Of a stretch of 64,000 bases of DNA, positions 27,284-36,111 are shown piece by piece. Position numbers and translations under genes: made by a program. This stretch comes from Faecalibacterium hattorii. Lineage in GTDB: Bacteria > Bacillota > Clostridia > Oscillospirales > Ruminococcaceae. Numbering within the stretch: the first letter of the stretch is position 1; the number at the start of each line of letters is the position of its first letter. Location: assembly GCF_003287455.1 (NCBI RefSeq), contig NZ_PRLC01000007.1, positions 1-64,000 on the forward strand, read 5' to 3'. The notes under the pieces were generated by a model, which was given only the letters and a program-made list of their open reading frames with translations, did no database searches and had not been told where the DNA came from.

Positions 27284-28408
27284 ATGAAGAAAAAACTTCC
27301 CGCACTTCTCTGTGCACTGGCCCTCATCATCAGCCTTGCGGGCTGCGTCATCTCCACCCCGGACACGGTGGGCACCATCGGCGATGTGGAGATCACCTCC
27401 GGCCTGTATCTGCTGGCCCAGTACAACGCCTACCAGTCCGCCGCGAACCTCGCCTCCTCCGATCAGGACGCCGCCAACGTCAAGAGCTTTTTGAAGGAGA
27501 CCATCACCACCGATCCCGACAGCGGCGAGACCGCCACCGTCAGCGACTACATCGCCGACCAGACCCAGAAGAATCTGGATCTGTACGCCGCCGTGGAGTC
27601 CCGCTTCGACGAACTGGGCGGCCAGCTCACCGAGGCCGAGGAGTCTCAGGCCGACAGCTACGCTTCGCAGCTGATGGACCAGTACGCCGACACCTACAAG
27701 GCCAACGGCATCGGTCTGGAGACCCTCAAGCGCTTCGAGCGCATCCTGCTCAAGAGCAATGACCTGCTGGAGCTCGTGTACGGCCAGAACGGCGAGACCC
27801 CCGTCTCCGACGCCGACCTGACCAGCCACCTCGAAACCAGCATGTACGAGCTGGCTTACTACGCCATCCCCCTCTACAACACCAGCACCTACGCCTTCGC
27901 CGACGATGACCAGAAAGCCGAGATGCTCTCGCTGGCACAGGCCGCCGTGGACAGCTACAATGCCACTGCCCCGGACGATGCCGCCGCCCAGTTCGCCGCC
28001 TTCAACGCCGCCGCGTCCAACGCGCTGAGCGGCATCTACGCCGTGCTGGATTCCACCGTCCCCGATGACAGCACCACCTCCCTGCAGACCGAACTGCTGG
28101 GCAACAGCACCCTCGACTCGACCTTCACCGCCGAGGGCTCTGCCGACGCCATCCGTGCCCTGCACTGCGGCGACGCCGTGGCCGTGCAGTATTCGTCCCT
28201 CTCCCTCATCATGGCGGTCCGTCTCGACCCGCTGGACGGCTCTTCGCTGGACGCCGTCCGCTCGCAGGTGCTGAGTGACCTGAAGAGCGACGAGCTGGCC
28301 GACGCCCTCGCCGACTACGGCGCTTCCATGGAGCATCACCTTGATGCTCCCGCAATGAACAAACTCCCCGCTTCCAAGGTCGAACCGGCAAGCTCGTCCA
28401 AGCGCTAA
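27284..28408 (+). CDS. Lipoprotein, possibly SurA/PrsA-like
   Basis: A 374-residue precursor with signal MKKKLPALLCALALIISLAG and lipobox LAGC. The mature protein begins VGTIGDVEITSGLYLLAQY, which resembles the SurA/trigger-like N-terminal domain of peptidyl-prolyl foldases, and is helical throughout. No PPIase (rotamase) domain is evident, so a chaperone role is only a suggestion. TAGGAG lies 9 bases before the ATG. It follows mfd with the repeat element between, and ends before a strong terminator. Confidence 0.75.
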   Translation: MKKKLPALLCALALIISLAGCVISTPDTVGTIGDVEITSGLYLLAQYNAYQSAANLASSDQDAANVKSFLKETITTDPDSGETATVSDYIADQTQKNLDLYAAVESRFDELGGQLTEAEESQADSYASQLMDQYADTYKANGIGLETLKRFERILLKSNDLLELVYGQNGETPVSDADLTSHLETSMYELAYYAIPLYNTSTYAFADDDQKAEMLSLAQAAVDSYNATAPDDAAAQFAAFNAAASNALSGIYAVLDSTVPDDSTTSLQTELLGNSTLDSTFTAEGSADAIRALHCGDAVAVQYSSLSLIMAVRLDPLDGSSLDAVRSQVLSDLKSDELADALADYGASMEHHLDAPAMNKLPASKVEPASSSKR

Positions 28409-28485
28409 GATCCTCTTCTATCGCTCCCCTCACATGGTATCCTTTCAGAATCCAATCATCCTGATTTTGATTCTGTCAAATAACA

Positions 28486-28532
28486 ACGCCAAGGCCCCCG
28501 GAAGCAATAACCTTCCGGGGGCCTTGGCGTTT
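28486..28532. terminator. Bidirectional terminator, 20-bp perfect stem
   Basis: AACGCCAAGGCCCCCGGAAG (28486-28505) pairs perfectly with 28513-28532 around a 7-nt loop. It serves the lipoprotein gene and the convergent GH2 gene. Confidence 0.9.
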
Positions 28533-28538
28533 ATACTA

Positions 28539-30335
28539 TCATCGGGTCAGTCTCTCAAACTCCGCTTCCAGCGCCTCATTTACATCGCGGACGGCGGCGG
28601 GGTCGGGCTTGAGGGCCGCGCGGTCGTAGGTGAACAGACCGTTCACCTCGTCCTCCACATCGCTCACTTGGGTGTACACCAGCGCGGACAGGCCGTTTTT
28701 GAGCTGAGGGAGCACGGTGTCCCGCTGCAATTTCTGGTAGCGCTCCGTCAACTCGGCGCGGCTCTTGGCCGTGCCGTAACCGTAGGTCCTACGGGGCGGC
28801 TCATGGCCGGGCATGGGCCACGCGATGCCGCCGTATTCGCTCAGGGCCGCCACCCGCCTGCCGGGCCGGACCCGGAGGGGGTAGAAGTAGTTGTGGCGGG
28901 AGTCCACATCCCCGCCGCCTTGGTCGTACCAGCCGCTCGCCTCGTCCACAAGGCGGCTGGGGTCGAGGGCGCGCAGGGCCTCCACAGCCTTGGCCGCGTC
29001 GAACTGGCCCCACCCCTCGTTGAAGGGCACCCAGCAGCCGATGCAGGGATGCCCCCGCAGAGCCTCTACGGTAGCCTCCAGCTCCCGGCGGTATGTTTCC
29101 CGGCTGGCCTCGCTCCGGCGGCTCAGAAGGCCCCGCAGAGCCGCGCCGTCGGGCAGGTGCCGCAGCAGGGGCTGGAACACGTTGGTCAGGTAGGTCACGA
29201 ACCAGAGCTTGTAGGGCTCGCCGCCGTTCACCATGTCCTGCCAGACGATGAGGCCCAGCTTATCGCAATGGTAGTACCAGCGCTGGGGTTCGATCTTCGC
29301 GTGCTTGCGCAGGAGGTTGAAGCCCAGCTCCTTCACGGTCTGCAATTCGTGGACCACCGCCGCGTCGGAGGGCGGAGTGTAGAGGCCTTCCGGCCAGTAG
29401 CCTTGGTCCAGCAAGCCGTTCAGCAGAATAGGCTCCCCGTTCAGACAGAAGCGCAGGATGCCCTTCTTGTCCGGCTCACAGCTCCATTTCCGCAGCGCGA
29501 AATAGCTGTGCACCGTGTCGAAGCTCTCTTCGCCGCCCTGCGTCGTGCCCACGGTCAGGTCGTAGAGGAAGGGGCTGGCCGGGCTCCACGGGAAGAAGTG
29601 CTCCTCCGGGATGGTCAGGGTCACCTCGCCGTCTTGGCCGGCCTCGTCGCTGCCCCAGTCCTCGGCGATGGTCACGCCGCCCGCCCGCACCACGGCCCAG
29701 AGGTTCGCCGCGCCGCCGGGCTGGGCCGTGTGGGCCTTGACCGTCACGGTGCGGGCATCGTAGTCCGGGGTGACGGTCAGGGTCTCGATGTAGTTGTCCG
29801 GCACCCGCTCCAGCCAGACGGTCTGCCAGATGCCGCTCTGGGCCGGGTAGAACATCCCGCCGGGCTTGAGCGTCTGCTTGCCCCGCGCTTGGTGCCCGGT
29901 GCCGGTGGGGTCCTGCACAGCCACCCACAGGCGGTTGTGGTCGGCGTTCAGCGCGTCGGTGATGTCGAACGTAAAGGGCCAGTAGCCGCCCCGGTGGCCG
30001 CCCACCAGATGCCCGTTGACCTGCACCGCGCAGGCGTGATCCACAGCCCCGAAGTGGAGCAGCACCCGGCCGCCCTCCCCCGCGGGCGGGGCAAAGCTGC
30101 GGTGGTAGTGGAGCCACTCGCCGGGCCGGAGCGTCCGCCCCACGCCGGAGGCTTTCGTCTCCGGGGAGTAGGGCACCAAGATGTCGCCGTCCCACTGGGG
30201 CGGGAGCTTGGCCGATTTTGTGATGGCGTACTGCCACATACCGTTCAGGCTCTCGAAGCTGTCCCGCCGCAGCGCGGGGCGGGGGTATTCCGGCAGCGGG
30301 TGCTGGGGTCTCGATGATTTCGGCGCTTGGGGCAT
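28539..30335 (-). CDS. Glycoside hydrolase family 2 (beta-galactosidase/glucuronidase-like)
   Basis: A 598-residue cytoplasmic enzyme without a signal peptide. It has a GH2 N-terminal jelly-roll (NGMWQYAIT, WYHRSF-like LHYHRSFAPP), an immunoglobulin-like middle and a TIM barrel. The acid/base Glu is in VPFNEGWGQFD and the nucleophile Glu in ALSEYGG. Close relatives act on beta-galactosides, glucuronides or mannosides; the substrate cannot be fixed here. AAAGGCGGTGATCCCC precedes the ATG. No sugar transporter or regulator is adjacent. Confidence 0.9.
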   Translation of the reverse strand: MPQAPKSSRPQHPLPEYPRPALRRDSFESLNGMWQYAITKSAKLPPQWDGDILVPYSPETKASGVGRTLRPGEWLHYHRSFAPPAGEGGRVLLHFGAVDHACAVQVNGHLVGGHRGGYWPFTFDITDALNADHNRLWVAVQDPTGTGHQARGKQTLKPGGMFYPAQSGIWQTVWLERVPDNYIETLTVTPDYDARTVTVKAHTAQPGGAANLWAVVRAGGVTIAEDWGSDEAGQDGEVTLTIPEEHFFPWSPASPFLYDLTVGTTQGGEESFDTVHSYFALRKWSCEPDKKGILRFCLNGEPILLNGLLDQGYWPEGLYTPPSDAAVVHELQTVKELGFNLLRKHAKIEPQRWYYHCDKLGLIVWQDMVNGGEPYKLWFVTYLTNVFQPLLRHLPDGAALRGLLSRRSEASRETYRRELEATVEALRGHPCIGCWVPFNEGWGQFDAAKAVEALRALDPSRLVDEASGWYDQGGGDVDSRHNYFYPLRVRPGRRVAALSEYGGIAWPMPGHEPPRRTYGYGTAKSRAELTERYQKLQRDTVLPQLKNGLSALVYTQVSDVEDEVNGLFTYDRAALKPDPAAVRDVNEALEAEFERLTR

Positions 30336-30472
30336 TGGGGATCACCGCCTTTTGCAGTTTGTTGTATTTGACCCCATTTTAGCACAGAAGCGCGGCCTTG
30401 TATAGAAGCTTTCCGCATATCGCGGGCCCGCCCCGCATAGACTGCTTCCAGAACCAAACAAGGGTGGGAGGC

Positions 30473-31201
30473 ATGGGCATGTTTGTGGTCACACTGAACA
30501 AAGCAAGTTTGAAGAAATTCGGCATCGGGGCCATGTGCTGTGCGCTGGTGGCATTCAGCGCCCTGCTGGGGCGGTACATCAGCACCCGCACAGTCAGCGT
30601 TTCGGCCAGCGTGAACAAGATCGAGAGCGCACAGGATATCCAGACGTGGTTCACGGGCTACGGGCTGGATGTGGACGGCGCGTCCATCACGGCGGATAAG
30701 GTCAAGATCCCCCGCAAGTGGGACGACAGCTTCTCGGCCTTCAACGGCGTGGTGCAGCAGAGCGGGCTCGACCTTGCCCGCTACAAAGGAAAAACCGTCG
30801 AAAAGTGGACGGCTCTTATCCCCGCCGCCAGCAAGGGCGATCTGAGCCAGTATGGCGTGCTGCTGGTCTACCGGAAAAAAGCCATCGGGGCGTATTTATT
30901 GGAGAAGCCCTCCGGCACCGTCACCGGCATCAAAGACGCCCAGAGCGCAGCGCTCAGTGAGGAGACCCCCGCCGAGGAAGTCTCCGGCGAGGATTACAGC
31001 GGCGATTGGGGCGAGCGGCATGACGAGGAACTGGGCGCTTCCGACCAAGCGCAGCAGACCTCCGGCGAGGACTACAGCGGCGACTGGGGCGAGCGCCACG
31101 ACGAAGAGCTTTCCGCCGCCGATCAGGCCCAGCAGACCTCCGGTGAAGATTACAGCTACACCGATCTTCCCCTCGACGCAGAGGGGTATCCCGTCGAATA
31201 A
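30473..31201 (+). CDS. DUF4830-type membrane-anchored protein with C-terminal repeats
   Basis: A 242-residue protein with one N-terminal transmembrane segment (FGIGAMCCALVAFSALLG) and a compact extracytoplasmic domain (IQTWFTGYGLDVDG... KIPRKWDDSFSAFNGVVQ) that fits DUF4830. The last 70 residues carry two copies of an acidic repeat, SGEDYSGDWGERHDEEL, about 26 residues apart, plus a partial third (SGEDYS). GGGAGG precedes the ATG at 30473; the second ATG (30479) is an alternative. The function is unknown. Confidence 0.75.
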   Translation: MGMFVVTLNKASLKKFGIGAMCCALVAFSALLGRYISTRTVSVSASVNKIESAQDIQTWFTGYGLDVDGASITADKVKIPRKWDDSFSAFNGVVQQSGLDLARYKGKTVEKWTALIPAASKGDLSQYGVLLVYRKKAIGAYLLEKPSGTVTGIKDAQSAALSEETPAEEVSGEDYSGDWGERHDEELGASDQAQQTSGEDYSGDWGERHDEELSAADQAQQTSGEDYSYTDLPLDAEGYPVE

Positions 31202-31233
31202 ACTCTGTTGAAAATTTTCCACAAAAAATTCTG

Positions 31234-31261
31234 TTGAACTATACCAAAAAAACTGTATAAA
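31234..31261 (+). promoter_or_regulatory. Promoter region of ptsH-ptsI
   Basis: TTGAAC (31234-31239), 16-bp spacer, TATAAA (31256-31261). A second -10-like TATAAT occurs at 31303-31308 with a poor -35, so two start points are possible. Confidence 0.5.
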
Positions 31262-31409
31262 AATCAGCGAAATGAAATGGTGAAAAATGAACGATCCGGG
31301 TTTATAATAGGGGTAGGATATCCCGCAGCAAGATCGGCTGCGTCCGGCGCGGCCAACGGCCCCGGATTTTTAAGATGATGATAAGGGATACCGGTAAGGA
31401 GAAATGAGC

Positions 31410-31667
31410 ATGAAGGAATTCCAGTACACCGTCAAAGATGCCTGTGGCATCCACGCACGCCCCGCCGGGCTTCTGGTCAAGGTCGTCAAGGGCTTTTCCA
31501 GCACCGCGACCCTTGAGAAGAACGGCAAGACCTGCGACCTGCGCAAGCTGATGGCCCTGATGGGCATGGGCGTCAAGCAGGGCGAGACCGTCACCATCAA
31601 GGTCGAGGGTGAGGACGAGGACGCCGCAGCAGAAGCGATCCAGAAGTTCCTGATCGAGAACGTCTGA
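31410..31667 (+). CDS. ptsH: Phosphocarrier protein HPr lacking Ser46
   Basis: Passes phosphate from enzyme I to sugar-specific PTS components. The 85-residue product aligns without gaps to Bacillus HPr: the catalytic His15 is in GIHARPAG. The position of the regulatory Ser46 is Lys (NGKTCDLRKLMALM instead of NGKTVNLKSIMGVM), so it cannot be phosphorylated by HPr kinase at that site. The start at 31410 gives the right numbering and spacing (AAGGAG plus 8 bases); an ATG two codons earlier is too close to the ribosome site. ptsI follows. Confidence 0.95.
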   Translation: MKEFQYTVKDACGIHARPAGLLVKVVKGFSSTATLEKNGKTCDLRKLMALMGMGVKQGETVTIKVEGEDEDAAAEAIQKFLIENV

Positions 31668-31681
31668 GCACCAGCGAACCA

Positions 31682-31716
31682 AAGCCCTTGCGGGAACTCC
31701 CTGCGGGGGCTTTTTC
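31682..31716 (+). terminator. Terminator or attenuator between ptsH and ptsI
   Basis: AAGCCCTTGCGGG pairs with CCTGCGGGGGCTT (imperfect), followed by TTTT. It probably lowers ptsI expression relative to ptsH. Confidence 0.65.
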
Positions 31717-31754
31717 GCACAATGGAACATTTTGATGAGAAGGAGAAATGAACG

Positions 31755-33401
31755 ATGCAGGTAGGCACCGGCAAAAGCATCCTGAATGGGATTGCGATCG
31801 GCAAACTGAAACTTTACAAGAAAAAAGATACGGTGATCTCCACGGCAGACGCGGCCGACCCCGCTGCCGAGGAGGCCCGTTTTGAAGCGGCCCGCGCCAA
31901 GGCCATCGACCAGCAGACCGCCCTGTACGAAAAGGCACTGGACGAGGCGGGCGAGGACATCGCCGAGGTGTTCAACATCCACGCCATGATGCTGGACGAC
32001 GACGACTTCGTGGACACCATCAAGGAGATCATCAACGGCCAGCACAAGTGCGCGGAGTACGCCGTCAAGACTGCGGGCGACAATCAGGCCGCCGTCTTCG
32101 CGGCCATGGATGACCCCTATCTTCAGGCCCGCAGCGCAGACGTCATCGACATTGCACAGGCCATGCTGGACATTTTGCAGGGGGTGGACAACGCCTCTTT
32201 GCAGGGCACCGAGCCCAGCATCCTTGTGGCCGAAGACCTCGCCCCCTCCGAGACGGTCCGGATGGATAAGAGTCTGCTGCTGGGCTTCATCACCCGCGAG
32301 GGCAGCTCCAACAGCCACACCGCCATTCTGGCCCGCAGCATGAACATCCCCGCCCTGATCCAGTGCAAGGAGATCCAAGACGACTGGGACGGCAAGATGG
32401 CCGTGGTGGACGGCTACAACGCCTGTGTGTACGTAGACCCTACCCCCGACCTTTTGGAGAGCCTGACCAAGCGCCAGCAGGAGGATCAGAAGAAACAGGC
32501 CCTGCTCAGCGAGCTGAAGGGCAAGCCCAACACCACGCTGGACGGCAAGACCATCAACGTCTTCGCCAACATCGGCGGCATGGGCGACGTGGGTGCGGTC
32601 CAGCAGAATGACGCGGGCGGCGTCGGCCTGTTCCGCACCGAATTCGTCTACCTCAACTGCAAGGACTTCCCCACCGAGGACTACCAGTTCGAGGCGTACA
32701 AGCAGGTCCTTGAGAGCCTTGCCCCGAAGAAGGTCGTCGTCCGCACCTGCGACATCGGCGCCGACAAGACCGTGGACTATATGAAGCTGGATCACGAGGA
32801 CAACCCCGCCCTCGGTTACCGCGCCATCCGCATCTGCCTGACCCGCCGGGACTTCTTCAAGACCCAGCTCCGGGCCCTGCTCCGGGCCTCGGCCTACGGC
32901 AACATGAGCATCATGTTCCCCATGATCACCAGTCTGCGCGAGCTGCAGGACGCCAAGGCCATCCTCGAAGAGTGCAAGCAGGAGCTGACCGCCGAGGGCA
33001 AGAAGTTCAGCGACAATATCGAGGTCGGCACCATGATCGAGACCCCCGCCGCCGTCCTCATCGCCGATGATCTGGCCGCCGAGTGCGACTTCTTCTCCAT
33101 CGGCACCAATGACCTGACCCAGTACACCTGCGCGCTGGACCGCCAGAACGCCAAGTTGGAGCCCTTCTTCGATCCGCACCATCCGGCTGTGCTCAAAGCC
33201 ATCCAGATGACCATCGAGGCGGGCCACCGCCACGGCATCTGGGTCGGCATCTGCGGCGAGCTGGGCGCGGACACTGCCCTGACCGAGACCTTCCTGCGGA
33301 TGGGCGTGGACGAGCTGTCCATGAACGCCAAGAGCATCCTGCCCGTGCGCAAGATCATCCGCAGCGTAAACCTCAGCAAGCCCTCCACCAAGAACGTCTG
33401 A
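31755..33401 (+). CDS. ptsI: PTS enzyme I (phosphoenolpyruvate-protein phosphotransferase)
   Basis: Transfers phosphate from PEP to HPr. The 548-residue protein has an N-terminal HPr-binding domain, the phosphorylated His in GSSNSHTAILARSMN, and a PEP barrel with MIETPAAVLIADDLA, SIGTNDLTQYT and GICGELGAD. Length is slightly below the usual 570. AAGGAG lies 9 bases before the ATG. It forms one unit with ptsH, separated by a weak terminator, and ends at the hairpin at 33440-33474. Confidence 0.96.
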   Translation: MQVGTGKSILNGIAIGKLKLYKKKDTVISTADAADPAAEEARFEAARAKAIDQQTALYEKALDEAGEDIAEVFNIHAMMLDDDDFVDTIKEIINGQHKCAEYAVKTAGDNQAAVFAAMDDPYLQARSADVIDIAQAMLDILQGVDNASLQGTEPSILVAEDLAPSETVRMDKSLLLGFITREGSSNSHTAILARSMNIPALIQCKEIQDDWDGKMAVVDGYNACVYVDPTPDLLESLTKRQQEDQKKQALLSELKGKPNTTLDGKTINVFANIGGMGDVGAVQQNDAGGVGLFRTEFVYLNCKDFPTEDYQFEAYKQVLESLAPKKVVVRTCDIGADKTVDYMKLDHEDNPALGYRAIRICLTRRDFFKTQLRALLRASAYGNMSIMFPMITSLRELQDAKAILEECKQELTAEGKKFSDNIEVGTMIETPAAVLIADDLAAECDFFSIGTNDLTQYTCALDRQNAKLEPFFDPHHPAVLKAIQMTIEAGHRHGIWVGICGELGADTALTETFLRMGVDELSMNAKSILPVRKIIRSVNLSKPSTKNV

Positions 33402-33439
33402 GCGTTCCGGCGGCCCTTGTAAAACCCCATAAAACCGCA

Positions 33440-33474
33440 GCCCCCAACCGGCCCAGATGCCGCCTTGGGGGCTA
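33440..33474 (+). terminator. ptsI terminator
   Basis: AGCCCCCAA (33440-33448) pairs with TTGGGGGCT (33466-33474), followed by ATTTTG. Confidence 0.7.
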
Positions 33475-33547
33475 TTTTGCGTCTGTGGAACAAGACGAAA
33501 TTTCATATAACAGCGCTGTAACAAGCCGTGCTTTCATCGCAAAATGC

Positions 33548-33576
33548 TTCACAATGCTAAAGTAAAATGTTATACT
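33548..33576 (+). promoter_or_regulatory. Promoter of the CDF transporter gene
   Basis: TTCACA (33548-33553), 17-bp spacer, TATACT (33571-33576), about 50 bp before the start codon. Confidence 0.65.
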
Positions 33577-33627
33577 AGTTCCAAGTCATTCCACCGACAA
33601 AATTCATCTGTATCAGGAGAAATCGGT

Positions 33628-34812
33628 ATGACCCAGCTTTTGATCCGCCTGTTCATCAAGCATCCCTCCGACACCAAGGACCCGGCGGTCCGCACCGCTT
33701 ACGGCAACTTGGCCAGCCTTGTAGGGATGGCTTGCAATATCCTGCTCTGCGTCGGCAAGCTGACGGTGGGCACCCTGTTTGGCTCCATCGCCATCATGGC
33801 CGATGCGCTGAATAACCTCTCGGACGCTTCGTCCAACGTCGTCAGCCTCATCGGCTTCCGGCTGGCTTCCAAGGCCCCGGATGCGGAGCACCCCTACGGC
33901 CACGCCCGCTACGAGTACCTCGCCGGGCTGGTGGTCAGCGTGACCATCCTTGCCATCGGCCTTTCGCTGGGCAAAGAGTCCATCGGCAAAGTCCTGCACC
34001 CCACGCCGGTCGTTTTCAGCTGGCTCAGCCTTGGGGTGCTGGCCGTTTCCATCGCCGTCAAGCTCTGGATGAGCCGCCTCAACCGCACGGTGGGCCAGCG
34101 CATCGCTTCCGAAACGCTGCTGGCCACCGCCGCCGACAGCCGCAACGACGTGCTGACCACCGGTGCTGTCCTGCTCTCCACCATCCTCTGCCGCGTTACG
34201 GGCTGGAACGTCATCGACGGCATCATGGGCGTGGCGGTGGCTGCGTTCATCCTCTGGTCGGGCTGGGGCCTCGTCATGGATACCCTCAGCCCCCTGCTGG
34301 GCGAAACGCCCTCGCCGGAGCTGGTGGCGCACATCGAGCAGACCGTCATGTCCTACCCCGGCGTACTGGGCGTGCATGACCTGATGGTCCACGACTACGG
34401 CCCCGGCCACCAATTCGCTTCGCTCCACGTCGAGTTCCCCGCCGAGGCCGACCCGCTGGCCGCCCACGACGTCATCGACAACATCGAGCGGGATTTTCTG
34501 AAAAAAGACAATTTGCAGGTCACCATCCACTATGACCCCATCGTGACCTCGGACGCCGCCGTGGGGGTGCTGCGCACCCGGCTGACGGAGCACCTCCGCC
34601 AGTTGGACCCCCAGCTTTCCATCCACGATCTGCGCATCGTCCCCGGCGGCAGCCACACCAACGTCCTGTTCGACCTCACTTTCCCGGCGGGCTACACCGG
34701 CGACACCGACGCTGCCATGGCCGAGATGTGCCGCTTCGTTACCGAACAGGATCCCAAATACAGCTGCATCATCAAACTGGAGCAGAGCTATTCCGTCGCT
34801 CCGCAAAAATAA
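33628..34812 (+). CDS. Cation diffusion facilitator (zinc/iron/manganese efflux)
   Basis: Exports divalent metal ions by proton exchange. The 394-residue product has six predicted membrane segments. The metal-site pattern is in NLSDASSNVVSLIGF (segment 2), and HPYGHARYEYLAGL follows it. The second metal pair is in ATAADSRNDVLTT (segment 5). A long C-terminal cytoplasmic dimerisation domain includes VHDLMVHDYGPGHQFASLHVE. Metal specificity is not certain. AGGAGAAATCGGT precedes the ATG. An aminotransferase gene follows after 24 bp, probably co-transcribed. Confidence 0.92.
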   Translation: MTQLLIRLFIKHPSDTKDPAVRTAYGNLASLVGMACNILLCVGKLTVGTLFGSIAIMADALNNLSDASSNVVSLIGFRLASKAPDAEHPYGHARYEYLAGLVVSVTILAIGLSLGKESIGKVLHPTPVVFSWLSLGVLAVSIAVKLWMSRLNRTVGQRIASETLLATAADSRNDVLTTGAVLLSTILCRVTGWNVIDGIMGVAVAAFILWSGWGLVMDTLSPLLGETPSPELVAHIEQTVMSYPGVLGVHDLMVHDYGPGHQFASLHVEFPAEADPLAAHDVIDNIERDFLKKDNLQVTIHYDPIVTSDAAVGVLRTRLTEHLRQLDPQLSIHDLRIVPGGSHTNVLFDLTFPAGYTGDTDAAMAEMCRFVTEQDPKYSCIIKLEQSYSVAPQK

Positions 34813-34836
34813 GATCGTTCACAGGGGGAAGTATTT

Positions 34837-36024
34837 ATGCTGAACGAAACCTATCGCGGAATGCTGAACCACAAGAGCGTCATCCGCGAGACCTTCATGT
34901 ACGGCAAACAGCACGCCGCCGAGATCGGCTATGAAAACGTCTTTGATTACTCGCTGGGTAACCCCAGCGTCCCCTGCCCGCCGCAGTTCACGCTGGCGAT
35001 GCAGAACCTGCTGGACACCGAGGAACCGGTGGACCTCCACGGCTACTGCCCCAGTCAGGGCGACCCCGGCTTCCGCACCGCCGTGGCAAAGCATCTGGCC
35101 AAGACCTTTGCTCTGCCCTACCAGCAGAAGCACATCTTCCCCACCACGGGTGCCGCCGGTGCCATCGCCCACGCCATCCGCGCCGTGACCCAGCCCGGCG
35201 ACGAGGTGCTGACCTTTGCGCCCTACTTCCCGGAGTACGGCCCCTACGTGGAGGGCACCGGGGCCCACCTCAAGGTAGTGCCGCCGCAGGCCCCGGCGTT
35301 CCAGCCGAACCTCGACGCCTTTGAGCAGATGCTGACCGAAAAGGTCACCTGCGTGCTCATCAACACCCCCAACAACCCCACCGGCGTCGTTTACTCCGCC
35401 GAGACCCTGACCCGGCTGGCCGAGCTGCTGGCCGAGAAGAGCCGCGCCTACGGCCACACCATCTTCCTCGTCAGCGACGAGCCCTACCGTGATATCGCCT
35501 TTGACGGGAAAGCTGTCCCCTACCCCGCCGCGTTCTACCCCCACACCCTGACCTGCTTTTCCTTCTCGAAGAGCCTCAGTCTGCCGGGCGAACGTCTGGG
35601 CTATGTGGCGGTCCGCCCCGGCTGCGAAGGCGAGGACATTCTCGTGGATATGATGGCCCAGATCTCCCGCTTCACCGGCCACAACTGCCCGCCCAGCATC
35701 ATCCAGCGGGCCGTGAGCCGCTGTCTGAATGTCACCAGCGACCTGTCCGTCTACGAGACGAACATGAACCTGCTGTACGACAAGCTCAAGGCCCTCGGCT
35801 TTGAGGTCGAGCGCCCCGGCGGCACCTTCTACATCTTCCCGAAAGCGCTGGAAGAGGACGCCAACGCCTTCTGTATGCGGGCACGGCAGTATGACCTGCT
35901 CCTCGTCCCCAGCGACACCTTCGGCGTCAAGGGCTATGTACGTCTGGCCTACTGCATCGACACCGAAAAGGTCGAGCGCAGCCTCCCGGCTCTGGAAAAG
36001 CTGGCTGCTTCCTACCGCAGATAA
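34837..36024 (+). CDS. Class I/II pyridoxal-phosphate aminotransferase
   Basis: A 395-residue fold-type I aminotransferase. Motifs include FDYSLGNPSVPCPP at the N-terminus, INTPNNPTGVVYS (substrate/PLP region), SDEPYRDIAFDG and the PLP-binding Lys in SFSKSLSLPGERLGY. Family members use aspartate or aromatic amino acids, and the exact substrate cannot be given. AGGGGGAAGTATTT lies before the ATG. It is followed by icd 87 bp later, so a link with 2-oxoglutarate/glutamate metabolism is plausible. Confidence 0.92.
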   Translation: MLNETYRGMLNHKSVIRETFMYGKQHAAEIGYENVFDYSLGNPSVPCPPQFTLAMQNLLDTEEPVDLHGYCPSQGDPGFRTAVAKHLAKTFALPYQQKHIFPTTGAAGAIAHAIRAVTQPGDEVLTFAPYFPEYGPYVEGTGAHLKVVPPQAPAFQPNLDAFEQMLTEKVTCVLINTPNNPTGVVYSAETLTRLAELLAEKSRAYGHTIFLVSDEPYRDIAFDGKAVPYPAAFYPHTLTCFSFSKSLSLPGERLGYVAVRPGCEGEDILVDMMAQISRFTGHNCPPSIIQRAVSRCLNVTSDLSVYETNMNLLYDKLKALGFEVERPGGTFYIFPKALEEDANAFCMRARQYDLLLVPSDTFGVKGYVRLAYCIDTEKVERSLPALEKLAASYRR

Positions 36025-36111
36025 AGCCGAACCTCCGGTGCGCATCTGGCAGTGCCGCCGGAGTCTTTGCTAGATTTTTTGATTTTTGTAAGAGAGGAAA
36101 GGGAAACCATC

